DNA from: Gammaproteobacteria bacterium
GTDB lineage: Bacteria; Pseudomonadota; Gammaproteobacteria; Pseudomonadales; Azotimanducaceae
Direction: 5' to 3'
Assembly: GCA_003228415.1 (NCBI GenBank)
Contig: QIDL01000094.1
Location: forward strand, 1-10,649
DNA length: 10,649 nucleotides
Both the position numbers and the translations under genes were made by a program. This document shows positions 1-6,376 of this stretch, in pieces (positions within the stretch are counted from its first letter, which is position 1; every line of letters begins with the position of its first letter). The notes under the pieces were generated by a model. It saw only the letters and a list, made by a program, of their open reading frames with translations, did no database searches and had not been told where the DNA came from.

Positions 1-330
1 GCTCTGCGGGACGACGTCCGCGACGTCATAAACGGCGCTCCCGGCGGGGACCGCCAGCTGGTGATTGGGACGCGCCGGATAAGAGCCTTCCGCTGTCTGC
101 AGGTAGACCCGTATGGTGCGCTTCTCTTCCGGCGGAATTCCTTCCAGCGCGACAACGAAGAAGTCGGGGCGCCCGTCACCGTTGAGCTCTGCAATCTCGG
201 CAGCGACGCTGCGGCCATTGCTGGAAAACGTCGATACCTCGAACATGTCCTCGGCTGAGAGCGATACCGGCGCAATCAGGATCAGCAAGACCATGGCCAG
301 AAACGGATTTGCCACGAAAGTTTCGTCCAT
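1..330 (-). CDS. Secreted protein with FG-GAP/VCBS-like motif, 5' part only (cut by window edge)
   Basis: An open frame of 110 codons runs from an ATG at 330 leftwards off the window, so only the N-terminus is visible. The start is supported by a GGAGG Shine-Dalgarno (complement of 340-344) nine bases upstream. Residues 1-26 form a plausible Sec signal peptide: a few polar residues, a hydrophobic core (LAMVLLILIA) and a likely cleavage site after VSLSA, before ED. Residues 48-57 (AELNGDGRPD) match the calcium-loop type motif of FG-GAP/VCBS repeats, which occur in beta-propeller extracellular proteins. The following region (FFVVALEG, then RVYLQTAEGSY) also fits the strand pattern of such a repeat. 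The product is therefore probably exported to the periplasm or outside. It is divergent from the catabolic operon and need not be related to it. The function is unknown; the frame and the export signal are fairly secure. Confidence 0.75.
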   Translation of the reverse strand, partial: MDETFVANPFLAMVLLILIAPVSLSAEDMFEVSTFSSNGRSVAAEIAELNGDGRPDFFVVALEGIPPEEKRTIRVYLQTAEGSYPARPNHQLAVPAGSAVYDVADVVPQS

Positions 331-400
331 GTCCTTATTCCTCCACCCGGCTTCCAGTGTAGCAAGATACGCGTCCCTCTCGTATTGGCTTGAGTGGCAC

Positions 401-427
401 TTGACATTTGAGTAACGGTCCAATAAT
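401..427 (+). promoter_or_regulatory. Predicted sigma70-type promoter of the acyl-CoA operon
   Basis: A perfect -35 consensus TTGACA lies at 401-406. The best -10 match is AATAAT at 422-427 (five of six), with a short 15-base spacer; TAATTT at 424-429 gives a 17-base spacer but a poorer box. Transcription would begin near 434 and leave about 50 bases of leader before the ATG at 486. It is the strongest promoter-like sequence in front of the eight-gene run. The placement is by eye from consensus only. Confidence 0.5.
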
Positions 428-475
428 TTTACAGCTCGGCACAGACTTCTACAAACACACCTGTCCCCCGACCCT

Positions 476-480
476 GGAGA
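476..480 (+). promoter_or_regulatory. Ribosome binding site that sets the start of acyl-CoA dehydrogenase 1
   Basis: GGAGA sits six bases (counted from GGAG) before the ATG at 486. It favours that ATG over the in-frame TTG at 408. The extra 26 residues from the TTG do not resemble an acyl-CoA dehydrogenase N-terminus, and the TTG lies inside the predicted promoter. Confidence 0.6.
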
Positions 481-485
481 ATGGC

Positions 486-1628
486 ATGCAGCCGGTCCTA
501 TCCGAAGAACACGAGATGATGCGCCGTTCGGTTGCCGAGTTGGTGGAGCGGGAAGTGATTCCCAACGTGCGGCAATGGGAGCGTGATGGCGAGGTGCATC
601 GCTCTCTGTTCACCAGGCTGGCCGAGCTCGGTTATCTGGGTGTGCGTCTGTCACCCGAGTTCGGTGGTGGCGGTCAGGATTTCTGGTTCACCACGGTGCT
701 GCTCCAGGAACTGATGCGCTGTGGCTCCATCGGTGTCGCTGTAGCGATCATGGCTCACGCGGAATTCGCAACCAAGGTCATCGATCGGGGCGGGTCTCGT
801 GCCCTCAAGGAAAAATATGTACGACCGGCGGCGGAAGGACGCCTGATCGGTGCGCTGGGCGTTTCCGAACCCGACGCGGGTAGTGACGTCGCGGCCCTGA
901 AAACCCGAGCCGTCAAGGACGGCGACGATTACATCGTCAACGGATCAAAACTGTATATCAGCAACGGCACCATCGCCGACTACATCACCACGGCGGTACG
1001 TACCGGTGGCGAAGGCCATCGGGGTATTTCTCTCATCGTCATACCCGCCAACAGCGACGGCCTGACCCGCCGCCGTCTGCAAAAAATCGGCACCCACGCA
1101 TCCGATACGGCAGAGATCTTTTTCGACGACGTTCGGGTCCCGGCAAGCAATCTGGTTGGAGAAGAGAACAAGGGCTTCTCGCTGATCATGGCCGGTTTCG
1201 AAGGCGAACGGCTGGTGCTGTCCGTCATGGCGTGTTCCCAGGCGCGGATGATGTTCGAAGCAGCCAGAACATGGGGGCACGACCGAAAAGTTTTTGGTCA
1301 GTCCTTACTCGGTTTTCAAATATGGCAGCACCGGCTCGCCGATGTCCTGACCAATCTGGAAGCCGGCGAAGCGCTCACCTACCAGGCCATTGAAAAAAGT
1401 GTCCGGGGTGAAGAAGCCAACTCACTGATTTCCATGGCTAAACTCTTCACCACCGAAATGGCCGTGGATACCGCGAGAGAGTGCGCGCAGATTCAGGGCG
1501 GCTTGAGTCATATGGAGGATTGTCTGATCGGGCGTCTGTACCGGGATTCGCTGGCTCTGACGATCGGAGCAGGTACCAGTGAAACCATGCGCGGCATCAT
1601 TGCCCGCACCGAAGGACTATCGTGTTGA
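486..1628 (+). CDS. Acyl-CoA dehydrogenase 1 (helix-G glutamate, IVD/LCAD-type active site)
   Basis: The 380-residue product is a normal-length FAD-dependent acyl-CoA dehydrogenase, forming a 2,3-double bond in an acyl-CoA and passing electrons to ETF in the cytoplasm. Residues 125-137 (GVSEPDAGSDVAA) match the first family signature. RKVFGQSL (267-274) is the usual flavin-contacting segment, and QIQGGLSHMED (335-345) is close to the second signature. The glutamate normally found in the C-terminal IYEGT motif of medium-chain enzymes is alanine here (A362 in TIGAGTSE). A glutamate is present instead at E241 in GERLVL, where isovaleryl-CoA and long-chain enzymes carry their catalytic base. A branched or bulky acyl-CoA is therefore a fair guess, as inference. 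It is the first gene of the operon; the hydratase follows after 28 bases. The family is certain, the substrate unknown. Confidence 0.93.
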   Translation: MQPVLSEEHEMMRRSVAELVEREVIPNVRQWERDGEVHRSLFTRLAELGYLGVRLSPEFGGGGQDFWFTTVLLQELMRCGSIGVAVAIMAHAEFATKVIDRGGSRALKEKYVRPAAEGRLIGALGVSEPDAGSDVAALKTRAVKDGDDYIVNGSKLYISNGTIADYITTAVRTGGEGHRGISLIVIPANSDGLTRRRLQKIGTHASDTAEIFFDDVRVPASNLVGEENKGFSLIMAGFEGERLVLSVMACSQARMMFEAARTWGHDRKVFGQSLLGFQIWQHRLADVLTNLEAGEALTYQAIEKSVRGEEANSLISMAKLFTTEMAVDTARECAQIQGGLSHMEDCLIGRLYRDSLALTIGAGTSETMRGIIARTEGLSC

Positions 1629-1656
1629 AAAACACGCTGTCAGTGGCACGAGCGTC

Positions 1657-2448
1657 GTGAGTGTCCGTTCGGAAATTCGCGGGCAGGTACTCATCGTCAC
1701 GCTGGACAGACCGGAGGCTCGAAACGCACTCAACAGGGAAATGCGGGAGGCGTTGCTCGAGGTCTGGAACGAATACAGAGATTCGGATGCCGCTCGCGTT
1801 GCGGTGCTGACGGGTTCCGGCGATCAATCGTTTTGCGCCGGTGCGGATCTCAAGGAGATGGGCGACTACTACCGCTCCATGACCCCGATTGAAAGGCGCG
1901 AGACAGGCGAGCGAAGCCCCGGCCTGGGGGCCTTGACCCGCAACTTCGATCCACGCAAACCCGTTATCGCGGCAATCAACGGGCCGTGTCTGGCCGGCGG
2001 GCTGGAACTGGCTCTGGCATGTGACATCCGAATCGCCGCCGAGCATGCCGTTTTCGGGTTGCCCGAGGTCACCCGCGGCATCTTGCCCGGAGCCGGAGGG
2101 ACTCAACGGCTACCGAGATCGCTACCCCAGGGCGTTGCCCTCGAGATGATCCTGACCGGAGCACCCATCGACGCGCAAGCCGCATTGCGCTGGGGGCTGG
2201 TCAGTCATGTGGTGCCTCGGGAAGATCTGCTCCGAGAGGCTGTGCGAATCGCCGAGCTGATTGCAGCCAACGGTCCGCTGGCGGTTCGCGCCGCACGGGA
2301 CGCGGTCTATCAGGGCCAGAACCTCGGGCTCACCGAAGCGTTGCGGCTCGAACAGTTTCAGGCCGAGCCGCTGCGTGTGAGTGAAGACGCACAAGAGGGT
2401 GTGCAGGCTTTCGTGGAGAAACGGACGCCGGTATTCCGTGGGCGCTAG
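1657..2448 (+). CDS. Enoyl-CoA hydratase/isomerase 1 (canonical crotonase)
   Basis: The 263-residue protein has the full crotonase fold signature, and its length matches typical enoyl-CoA hydratases. SFCAGADLKEM (58-68) forms the first oxyanion-hole segment and INGPCLAGGLELALACD (107-123) the second. Both hydratase glutamates are present: E117 in GGLELAL and E137 in FGLPEVTRG, 20 residues apart like Glu144 and Glu164 of rat mitochondrial hydratase. PGAGGTQRL follows as expected. It should add water to a 2-enoyl-CoA, most simply the product of a neighbouring dehydrogenase. I chose the GTG at 1657 because homologous N-terminal sequence begins there (VRSEIRGQVLIVTLDRPEA). The frame is open back to an ATG at 1579 inside the dehydrogenase gene, but that extension is not crotonase-like. 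The ribosome site is weak, so the start is less sure than the family. Confidence 0.92.
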   Translation: MSVRSEIRGQVLIVTLDRPEARNALNREMREALLEVWNEYRDSDAARVAVLTGSGDQSFCAGADLKEMGDYYRSMTPIERRETGERSPGLGALTRNFDPRKPVIAAINGPCLAGGLELALACDIRIAAEHAVFGLPEVTRGILPGAGGTQRLPRSLPQGVALEMILTGAPIDAQAALRWGLVSHVVPREDLLREAVRIAELIAANGPLAVRAARDAVYQGQNLGLTEALRLEQFQAEPLRVSEDAQEGVQAFVEKRTPVFRGR

Positions 2449-2505
2449 CGGGCTTGCAAGCGGCGCGCCGGTCGAAATCGTACCGATTCAAAAGGAGCTC
2501 TCGAA

Positions 2506-3360
2506 ATGACACGACCCCGTATCGCCGTGGATGCCTGGGCGACCCACATTACCCCGGAGGGGGCGACCCGCTGGCCGGACGAATTCAAGCACATCTTCAG
2601 GAAGTACAAATCCCCCGCGGTCATGATGGAAGGGCAGTCTGTCGAGGCACTGCTGGCGGAGATGGATGGAGCCGGAGTGGACCGGCTGATCCTGTCGTCG
2701 TTTCACTACATGGGCGAGTGGGTGCTCACCAACGAAGAAGTCGCCGAATACGTCAAGGACTATCCCGACCGCTTCATCGGCGCCGGGGCCGTTGACGTGA
2801 TGCAGAAACCGATGAATGTCGCCCGTGACGTAGAGCACCTTGTCAACGATCTGGGCATGGTCTGTATCCGCCTGGAACCCTACATGAATGGCGATGGGAT
2901 GACGGGTCTACCCCCTAACGACAAACACTACTGGCCGGTGTACATGAAATGTGTGGATCTCGGCGTCGCGGTAGCCCTGCAAGTGGGACATACCGGACCT
3001 CTGCTGCCATCGGAGTGCGGCCGACCGATTTATCTGGACGAGGTGGCGCTGGCATTTCCGGATCTGGTCATCCTTGGCTGTCACGTCGGCCAGCCCTGGC
3101 ACGAGGAGATGATGATCCTCGCCTGGAAACATCCAAACGTCTATCTCGAGACTTCGGCCCGGGGACCTCGCCAATGGCCGGAGTCGCTGGTCGATTTCGC
3201 GAAAGGCTGGGGACAGGACAAGGTCATCTGGGCCACCGACTACCCGTTGCTGGCGTTTGACCGCACCCTGACCGAACTCGAAGAGCTTGGTGTCAGCGAC
3301 GAGGTGTACAGAAAACTGGTGCGCGACAACGTCGTTCGCGCGCTGCAGCTGGACATCTGA
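2506..3360 (+). CDS. Amidohydrolase-2 family TIM-barrel protein with atypical metal site
   Basis: The 284-residue protein looks like an amidohydrolase-2 family member (the group containing ACMSD and related decarboxylases and lactonases). C-terminal landmarks are present: H162 in QVGHTG, H193 in GCHVGQPWHEE, and D245 in IWATDYPLL, matching the histidines and late aspartate that hold the metal in the family. The N-terminal strand that normally reads D-x-H-x-H is D9-A-W11-A-T13 followed by H14, so the usual HxH pair is absent. Either the metal is held differently or the protein is not a classical metallohydrolase. The start ATG follows a strong AAAGGAG (2491-2497) with an eight-base spacer. The thioesterase gene begins two bases after its stop, which ties it to CoA-ester chemistry. 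Decarboxylation or C-C/lactone hydrolysis of an intermediate are possible roles; the substrate is unknown. Confidence 0.85.
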   Translation: MTRPRIAVDAWATHITPEGATRWPDEFKHIFRKYKSPAVMMEGQSVEALLAEMDGAGVDRLILSSFHYMGEWVLTNEEVAEYVKDYPDRFIGAGAVDVMQKPMNVARDVEHLVNDLGMVCIRLEPYMNGDGMTGLPPNDKHYWPVYMKCVDLGVAVALQVGHTGPLLPSECGRPIYLDEVALAFPDLVILGCHVGQPWHEEMMILAWKHPNVYLETSARGPRQWPESLVDFAKGWGQDKVIWATDYPLLAFDRTLTELEELGVSDEVYRKLVRDNVVRALQLDI

Positions 3361-3362
3361 AG

Positions 3363-3797
3363 GTGACAACACAGGAAGTTCTCGATGAGATCGCTTACGT
3401 CGCATGGCACGACATCCGTATCATCGAAGAAAGCGTGGGAAAGGTCGCAGTCAGCCTTCCCGCGCGAGACGATTTGCTCAACTACATGGGTACGGGTCAT
3501 GCAGGCGCTATCTTCACACTGGCGGAAACCGCGGCGGGCGTTGCCGCCGACAGCATAGCCCAGACTCTGGGGGCATTCATTCTGCTGCACCAGGCGACGG
3601 TGAAATACACACGCCGCGCGCAGGGTGAGCTGACCGCTACCGGAAAGGCAATCGATGCGACACTCGAGAATGCCCGTGCAGCATTCGCGCAGAATGGCCG
3701 CGCGGACCTCAGCATCGGGGCTGTTGTCCACGATGCGGAAGGTGAGCCCGTTTTCGAAGGCACCTTTGACTATGCATTGCGAGCGAGGAAATCATGA
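3363..3797 (+). CDS. Hot-dog fold acyl-CoA thioesterase (PaaI/DUF4442-like)
   Basis: This 144-residue protein has hot-dog fold features. The motif GTGHAGAIFTLAETAAG (43-59) is the central helix and preceding loop of PaaI-like and DUF4442 thioesterases. N40, H46 and E55 have the same spacing (6 and 9 residues) as Asn46, His52 and Asp61 that I recall for E. coli PaaI, with Glu replacing Asp. It would hydrolyse an acyl-CoA to acid and CoA in the cytoplasm, perhaps to recycle CoA from a dead-end intermediate or release the end product. The start is a GTG two bases after the amidohydrolase stop; the ribosome site is weak, suggesting translational coupling. Its stop overlaps the next start as ATGA. 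The family call is good; whether DUF4442 or PaaI fits better would need a profile search. Confidence 0.85.
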   Translation: MTTQEVLDEIAYVAWHDIRIIEESVGKVAVSLPARDDLLNYMGTGHAGAIFTLAETAAGVAADSIAQTLGAFILLHQATVKYTRRAQGELTATGKAIDATLENARAAFAQNGRADLSIGAVVHDAEGEPVFEGTFDYALRARKS

Positions 3798-4558
3798 CGG
3801 ACAAACTGCAGACGAAAATCGACGACGGGGTGCTGACGATCACCCTCAATCGACCGGATCGGCTCAATGCCATCGACATAGAGATGTTGGACGCCATGGT
3901 CGACGCGCTGCAATCGGCGGTCACGGATGAAACCGTGGGCGCTGTGGTGCTGGCTGGCGCCGGACGGGTATTCTGCGCCGGCGCCGACATCGGCCAGATG
4001 ATCGATCGAACACCTGCCGACTGGGAGCAGATCGTCGATCACTACCTCGATCCGGTGCGACTGATCGCAACGATGGAAAAGCCGGTGATCGCCCGCTGCC
4101 ACGGGGACGTGGTAGGCGGCGGGCTGGGACTGTCACTCGCTTGTGATTTCAGAGTGGGCGCGGAAGATTCCAGGTACTCGGCACCATTTGTGAAGCTCGG
4201 GCTGGCCGGATGCGATATGTCGGCAGGTTATTTTCTACCTCGGTTGATCGGCATGGGCCGGGCGACGGATATGATGATGACGGCAAGATTTCTCGATGCC
4301 GAGGAGGCGTACCAGATCGGCCTTCTTTCCAGGCTTGTTCCAGAGTCCCAGCTCGACGATGCGGTCATGGAGCTTGCGCAGGGCTTTGCGTCCGGTCCAA
4401 CGCGAGCGCTGGCGTTTACCAAAAACGCGATCCGGCGCTCGCTGGATCGAGACATGGAAAACGAATTCGACTACGAGATCTTTGCTCAGGTTCAATGTCT
4501 GCAGAGCGAAGTTCACCGTGAGCGCGTCGCCGCGTTCTTCTCGAAACGAAGCGGATAG
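3794..4558 (+). CDS. Crotonase-family protein 2, lacking both hydratase glutamates
   Basis: The 254-residue protein is clearly crotonase superfamily: VFCAGADIGQM (59-69) and VVGGGLGLSLACDFR (106-120) give the CoA-binding oxyanion hole. The positions of the two hydratase glutamates are changed: glycine (G112 in GGLGLSL) and phenylalanine (F132 in SAPFVKLGL). An aspartate, D141 in GLAGCDMSAGYFLPR, lies nine residues after F132, in the loop where dienoyl-CoA isomerases carry a catalytic aspartate. I recall similar GLSGCD...LPR sequences in crotonases of mycobacteria and proteobacteria, so this may be a real subfamily and not decay. Simple syn-hydration is unlikely; isomerisation, C-C bond hydrolysis or another oxyanion-stabilised reaction on an acyl-CoA is more plausible. 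It starts in the ATGA overlap with the thioesterase, and dehydrogenase 2 follows after 10 bases. Family certain, reaction unknown. Confidence 0.9.
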   Translation: MTDKLQTKIDDGVLTITLNRPDRLNAIDIEMLDAMVDALQSAVTDETVGAVVLAGAGRVFCAGADIGQMIDRTPADWEQIVDHYLDPVRLIATMEKPVIARCHGDVVGGGLGLSLACDFRVGAEDSRYSAPFVKLGLAGCDMSAGYFLPRLIGMGRATDMMMTARFLDAEEAYQIGLLSRLVPESQLDDAVMELAQGFASGPTRALAFTKNAIRRSLDRDMENEFDYEIFAQVQCLQSEVHRERVAAFFSKRSG

Positions 4559-4568
4559 GAGAGCAGCC

Positions 4569-5711
4569 ATGACCGACCCGCTGATGAATCCGGAGCACAC
4601 TCAGTTCCTCGACTCGGTGCGCGGCTTTGTCGATGCCGAGATCATCCCCAACGCCACCGCCTGGGACATTGAGGAGCGCTACCCTCAGGATCTGTTGCGA
4701 GAATTCGGACGTCTCGGGTGGCTCGGCGTCGCAGTGCCCGAACGCTATGGTGGCTCCGGCGGAGGATCGGTGCTTTATGCGCTGCTGTGTGCAGAACTGG
4801 CCCGTGGGTCTGCCGCCATCGCCTTGGGATTTTACGTCCACACCGCCCTCGCTGGTTCTGCGCTCGTGCACCTCGGCGACGATGCCCAGCGCAAACGGTG
4901 GTTGCCGGATGCCATGACCGGCAACAGGATTGGCTGCTGGGCATATGCGGAACCAAACGCCGGTGCCGATGTTTCGACGGTGGCGACCACGGCGACCCGC
5001 GACGGCGACCAATATGTGCTCAACGGCACGAAGATGTATATCACCAACGCTCCCTTTGCCGACTTCATGATCGTGGTCGCGAGAACCGATTCGAATCCAG
5101 GGCTCAAAGGGCTGTCCGTCTTCGTCGTCGATGCGGATACGCCCGGCGTGACGGTTGCGACGCCTCTGAAGAAGCTGGGCATGGGTGCATCCGAGATGGC
5201 AGAGATCGTCTTCGATGGATGTCGCATCCCGGCCGGTAACCGTCTCGGACCCGAAGAGGCGGGGTTTATTCGCGCCCTGAAGGTACTCACCCTCGGCCGC
5301 ATTGCCAGCGCTGCATTCGGAGTGGGTTTGAGCCGCGCGGCGCTGCAGGAAAGCAAGCGCTACTGTGCTGAGCGAATCCAGTTTGGCGGCCCGCTCACAG
5401 ACAACCAGTTCGTCAGATTCACCCTCGCGGACATGGCGACTCGACTCGAGGCGGCGTGGCAACTGACCCTGCATACGGCACGTCTCGCCGATGGCGGTTT
5501 TGCCCACGATCGAGAAGCATCCATGGCCAAATTGTTCGCTACCGAGACCGCAACCTGGGCCTGCGAGCGCACATTGCATTTGTGTGGGGCGCAAGGTTAC
5601 ATGAGAGAGAGCGCGGCTCAGCGGTTTTATCGGGATTGCAAGGTCCTGGAGATCGGAGAGGGCACCAGCGAGATACAGCGTGAAACCATTGCCCGACAGT
5701 TGGGCGTTTAA
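4569..5711 (+). CDS. Acyl-CoA dehydrogenase 2 (C-terminal catalytic glutamate, MCAD-type)
   Basis: This 380-residue FAD acyl-CoA dehydrogenase has the usual catalytic glutamate in the C-terminal motif: E364 in EIGEGTSEIQR. The helix-G position used by isovaleryl- and long-chain enzymes is glycine here (G243 in TLGRIAS). Other landmarks are YAEPNAGADVSTV (126-138), which is signature 1 with an unusual alanine before the glutamate; the flavin segment RIQFGGPL (269-276); and GAQGYMRES (340-348), which is signature 2. AGGAG at 4557-4561, seven bases before the ATG at 4569, decides the start; the frame is open further upstream, but only inside the crotonase gene. It probably oxidises a different acyl-CoA from dehydrogenase 1, or the same carbon skeleton at a later step. 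Electrons would go to ETF, which is not encoded in the window. Family certain, substrate unknown. Confidence 0.94.
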   Translation: MTDPLMNPEHTQFLDSVRGFVDAEIIPNATAWDIEERYPQDLLREFGRLGWLGVAVPERYGGSGGGSVLYALLCAELARGSAAIALGFYVHTALAGSALVHLGDDAQRKRWLPDAMTGNRIGCWAYAEPNAGADVSTVATTATRDGDQYVLNGTKMYITNAPFADFMIVVARTDSNPGLKGLSVFVVDADTPGVTVATPLKKLGMGASEMAEIVFDGCRIPAGNRLGPEEAGFIRALKVLTLGRIASAAFGVGLSRAALQESKRYCAERIQFGGPLTDNQFVRFTLADMATRLEAAWQLTLHTARLADGGFAHDREASMAKLFATETATWACERTLHLCGAQGYMRESAAQRFYRDCKVLEIGEGTSEIQRETIARQLGV

Positions 5712-5737
5712 GTTGGTCGGATAAAGAGGAGTTCTGC

Positions 5738-6376
5738 ATGGGTGTCGCCGAGCGACGTGAAAGGGAGCGGCGAGCGCGCAAAGAAGCGGTGCTGGATGCT
5801 GCTCGCGGTCTGTTGCTCGAAAAAGGTTTCCGCGGCACGACCACCAAGGAAATCGCCGGACTGTGCGAACTGTCAGAGGCAACCCTGTTTTTCTACTTCA
5901 AGAACAAGGACGAAATTCTGTTGTCGCTGCTGTTCGAGAGCATTCGGTTCTGGTCAGACGGCCTGCGAAAGCTCAAGGATTCCAAGCTCACGGCAGAGAA
6001 ACGCCTGGATCAGATCTGGCGCTTTTACGAAAAGGTCAACGACGAACATCCCGAGTACTACGTGATCTTCGCCTACCTCGCACAACCCAACGCGTTGAAC
6101 GGCGTCTCTCCCGAAGTCAAAGAAGAAGTCACAAAACGCTCCGGCGAAAACTTCCAGCGTCTGTCAGATCTCCTCGAAATCGTTACCGGTCAAGCGGACG
6201 GTCGACACCTGGCCGACACCTTCTGGTCGACCTTCCTGGGATTGATGATACTGAGAGAATCTCGAATCAATCTTGGTCATGAGGACATTCGCACCGGGTC
6301 GAAGGATCGGATGGCGGCGTTTGAAATCATGAAGAAAGGATTCCTGCACGCAATCGACGACCGGGACCGACCATGA
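5738..6376 (+). CDS. TetR/AcrR-family transcriptional regulator
   Basis: The 212-residue protein begins with a basic arm (RRERERRARKEAV) and a standard TetR N-terminal domain. The helix-turn-helix is at about 34-58, with TTKEIAGLCELSEATLFFYF (35-54) and the following KNKDEIL typical. The C-terminal helical region would bind an effector; acyl-CoA esters or free acids are common ligands of TetR proteins in such operons, as inference. GAGGAG (5726-5731) precedes the ATG by six bases. It lies 26 bases after dehydrogenase 2 and its stop overlaps the alcohol dehydrogenase start as ATGA, so it is transcribed within the operon it probably controls rather than divergently. No palindrome is evident in the 26 bases before it, so the likely operator is upstream of the first gene. 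Whether it is repressor or activator cannot be told; repressor is usual. Confidence 0.93.
   Translation: MGVAERRERERRARKEAVLDAARGLLLEKGFRGTTTKEIAGLCELSEATLFFYFKNKDEILLSLLFESIRFWSDGLRKLKDSKLTAEKRLDQIWRFYEKVNDEHPEYYVIFAYLAQPNALNGVSPEVKEEVTKRSGENFQRLSDLLEIVTGQADGRHLADTFWSTFLGLMILRESRINLGHEDIRTGSKDRMAAFEIMKKGFLHAIDDRDRP

Larger units (their letters stand above)
331..485. promoter_or_regulatory. Divergent intergenic region between secreted-protein gene and catabolic operon
   Basis: This stretch of 155 bases contains no convincing gene. It must hold promoters in both directions. For the minus-strand gene, TACACT (complement of 356-361) could be a -10 box, putting a transcript start about 20 bases before the ATG; no good -35 partner is seen. 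For the plus strand there is a much better candidate, listed separately. TTGAGT occurs at 390-395 and again at 408-413, flanking TTGACA. TATTGG (383-388) and CCAATA (420-425) form widely spaced inverted arms around the promoter. Any of these could be regulator contacts, but none is proven. Confidence 0.55.

Noticed and set aside
61..415. Plus-strand frames over the left edge (61-258 and 113-415)
   Set aside because: They overlap the minus-strand secreted-protein frame, which has a signal peptide, a Shine-Dalgarno and an FG-GAP-like motif; the plus-strand translations have none of these.
408..485. N-terminal extension of acyl-CoA dehydrogenase 1 from a TTG at 408
   Set aside because: The TTG lies within the predicted promoter, the extension is not dehydrogenase-like, and the ATG at 486 has a ribosome site and gives the normal length.
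2452..2461. Perfect 10-bp palindrome GCTTGCAAGC in the gap between hydratase 1 and the amidohydrolase
   Set aside because: It is short, with no promoter boxes or T run nearby; it may be chance.
4416..5882. Long antisense open frame of 488 codons on the minus strand
   Set aside because: It is antisense to acyl-CoA dehydrogenase 2 and the end of crotonase 2, which have clear family motifs. Its translation has no recognisable domain and is rich in Arg, His, Gly and Pro as expected for a GC-rich shadow frame.
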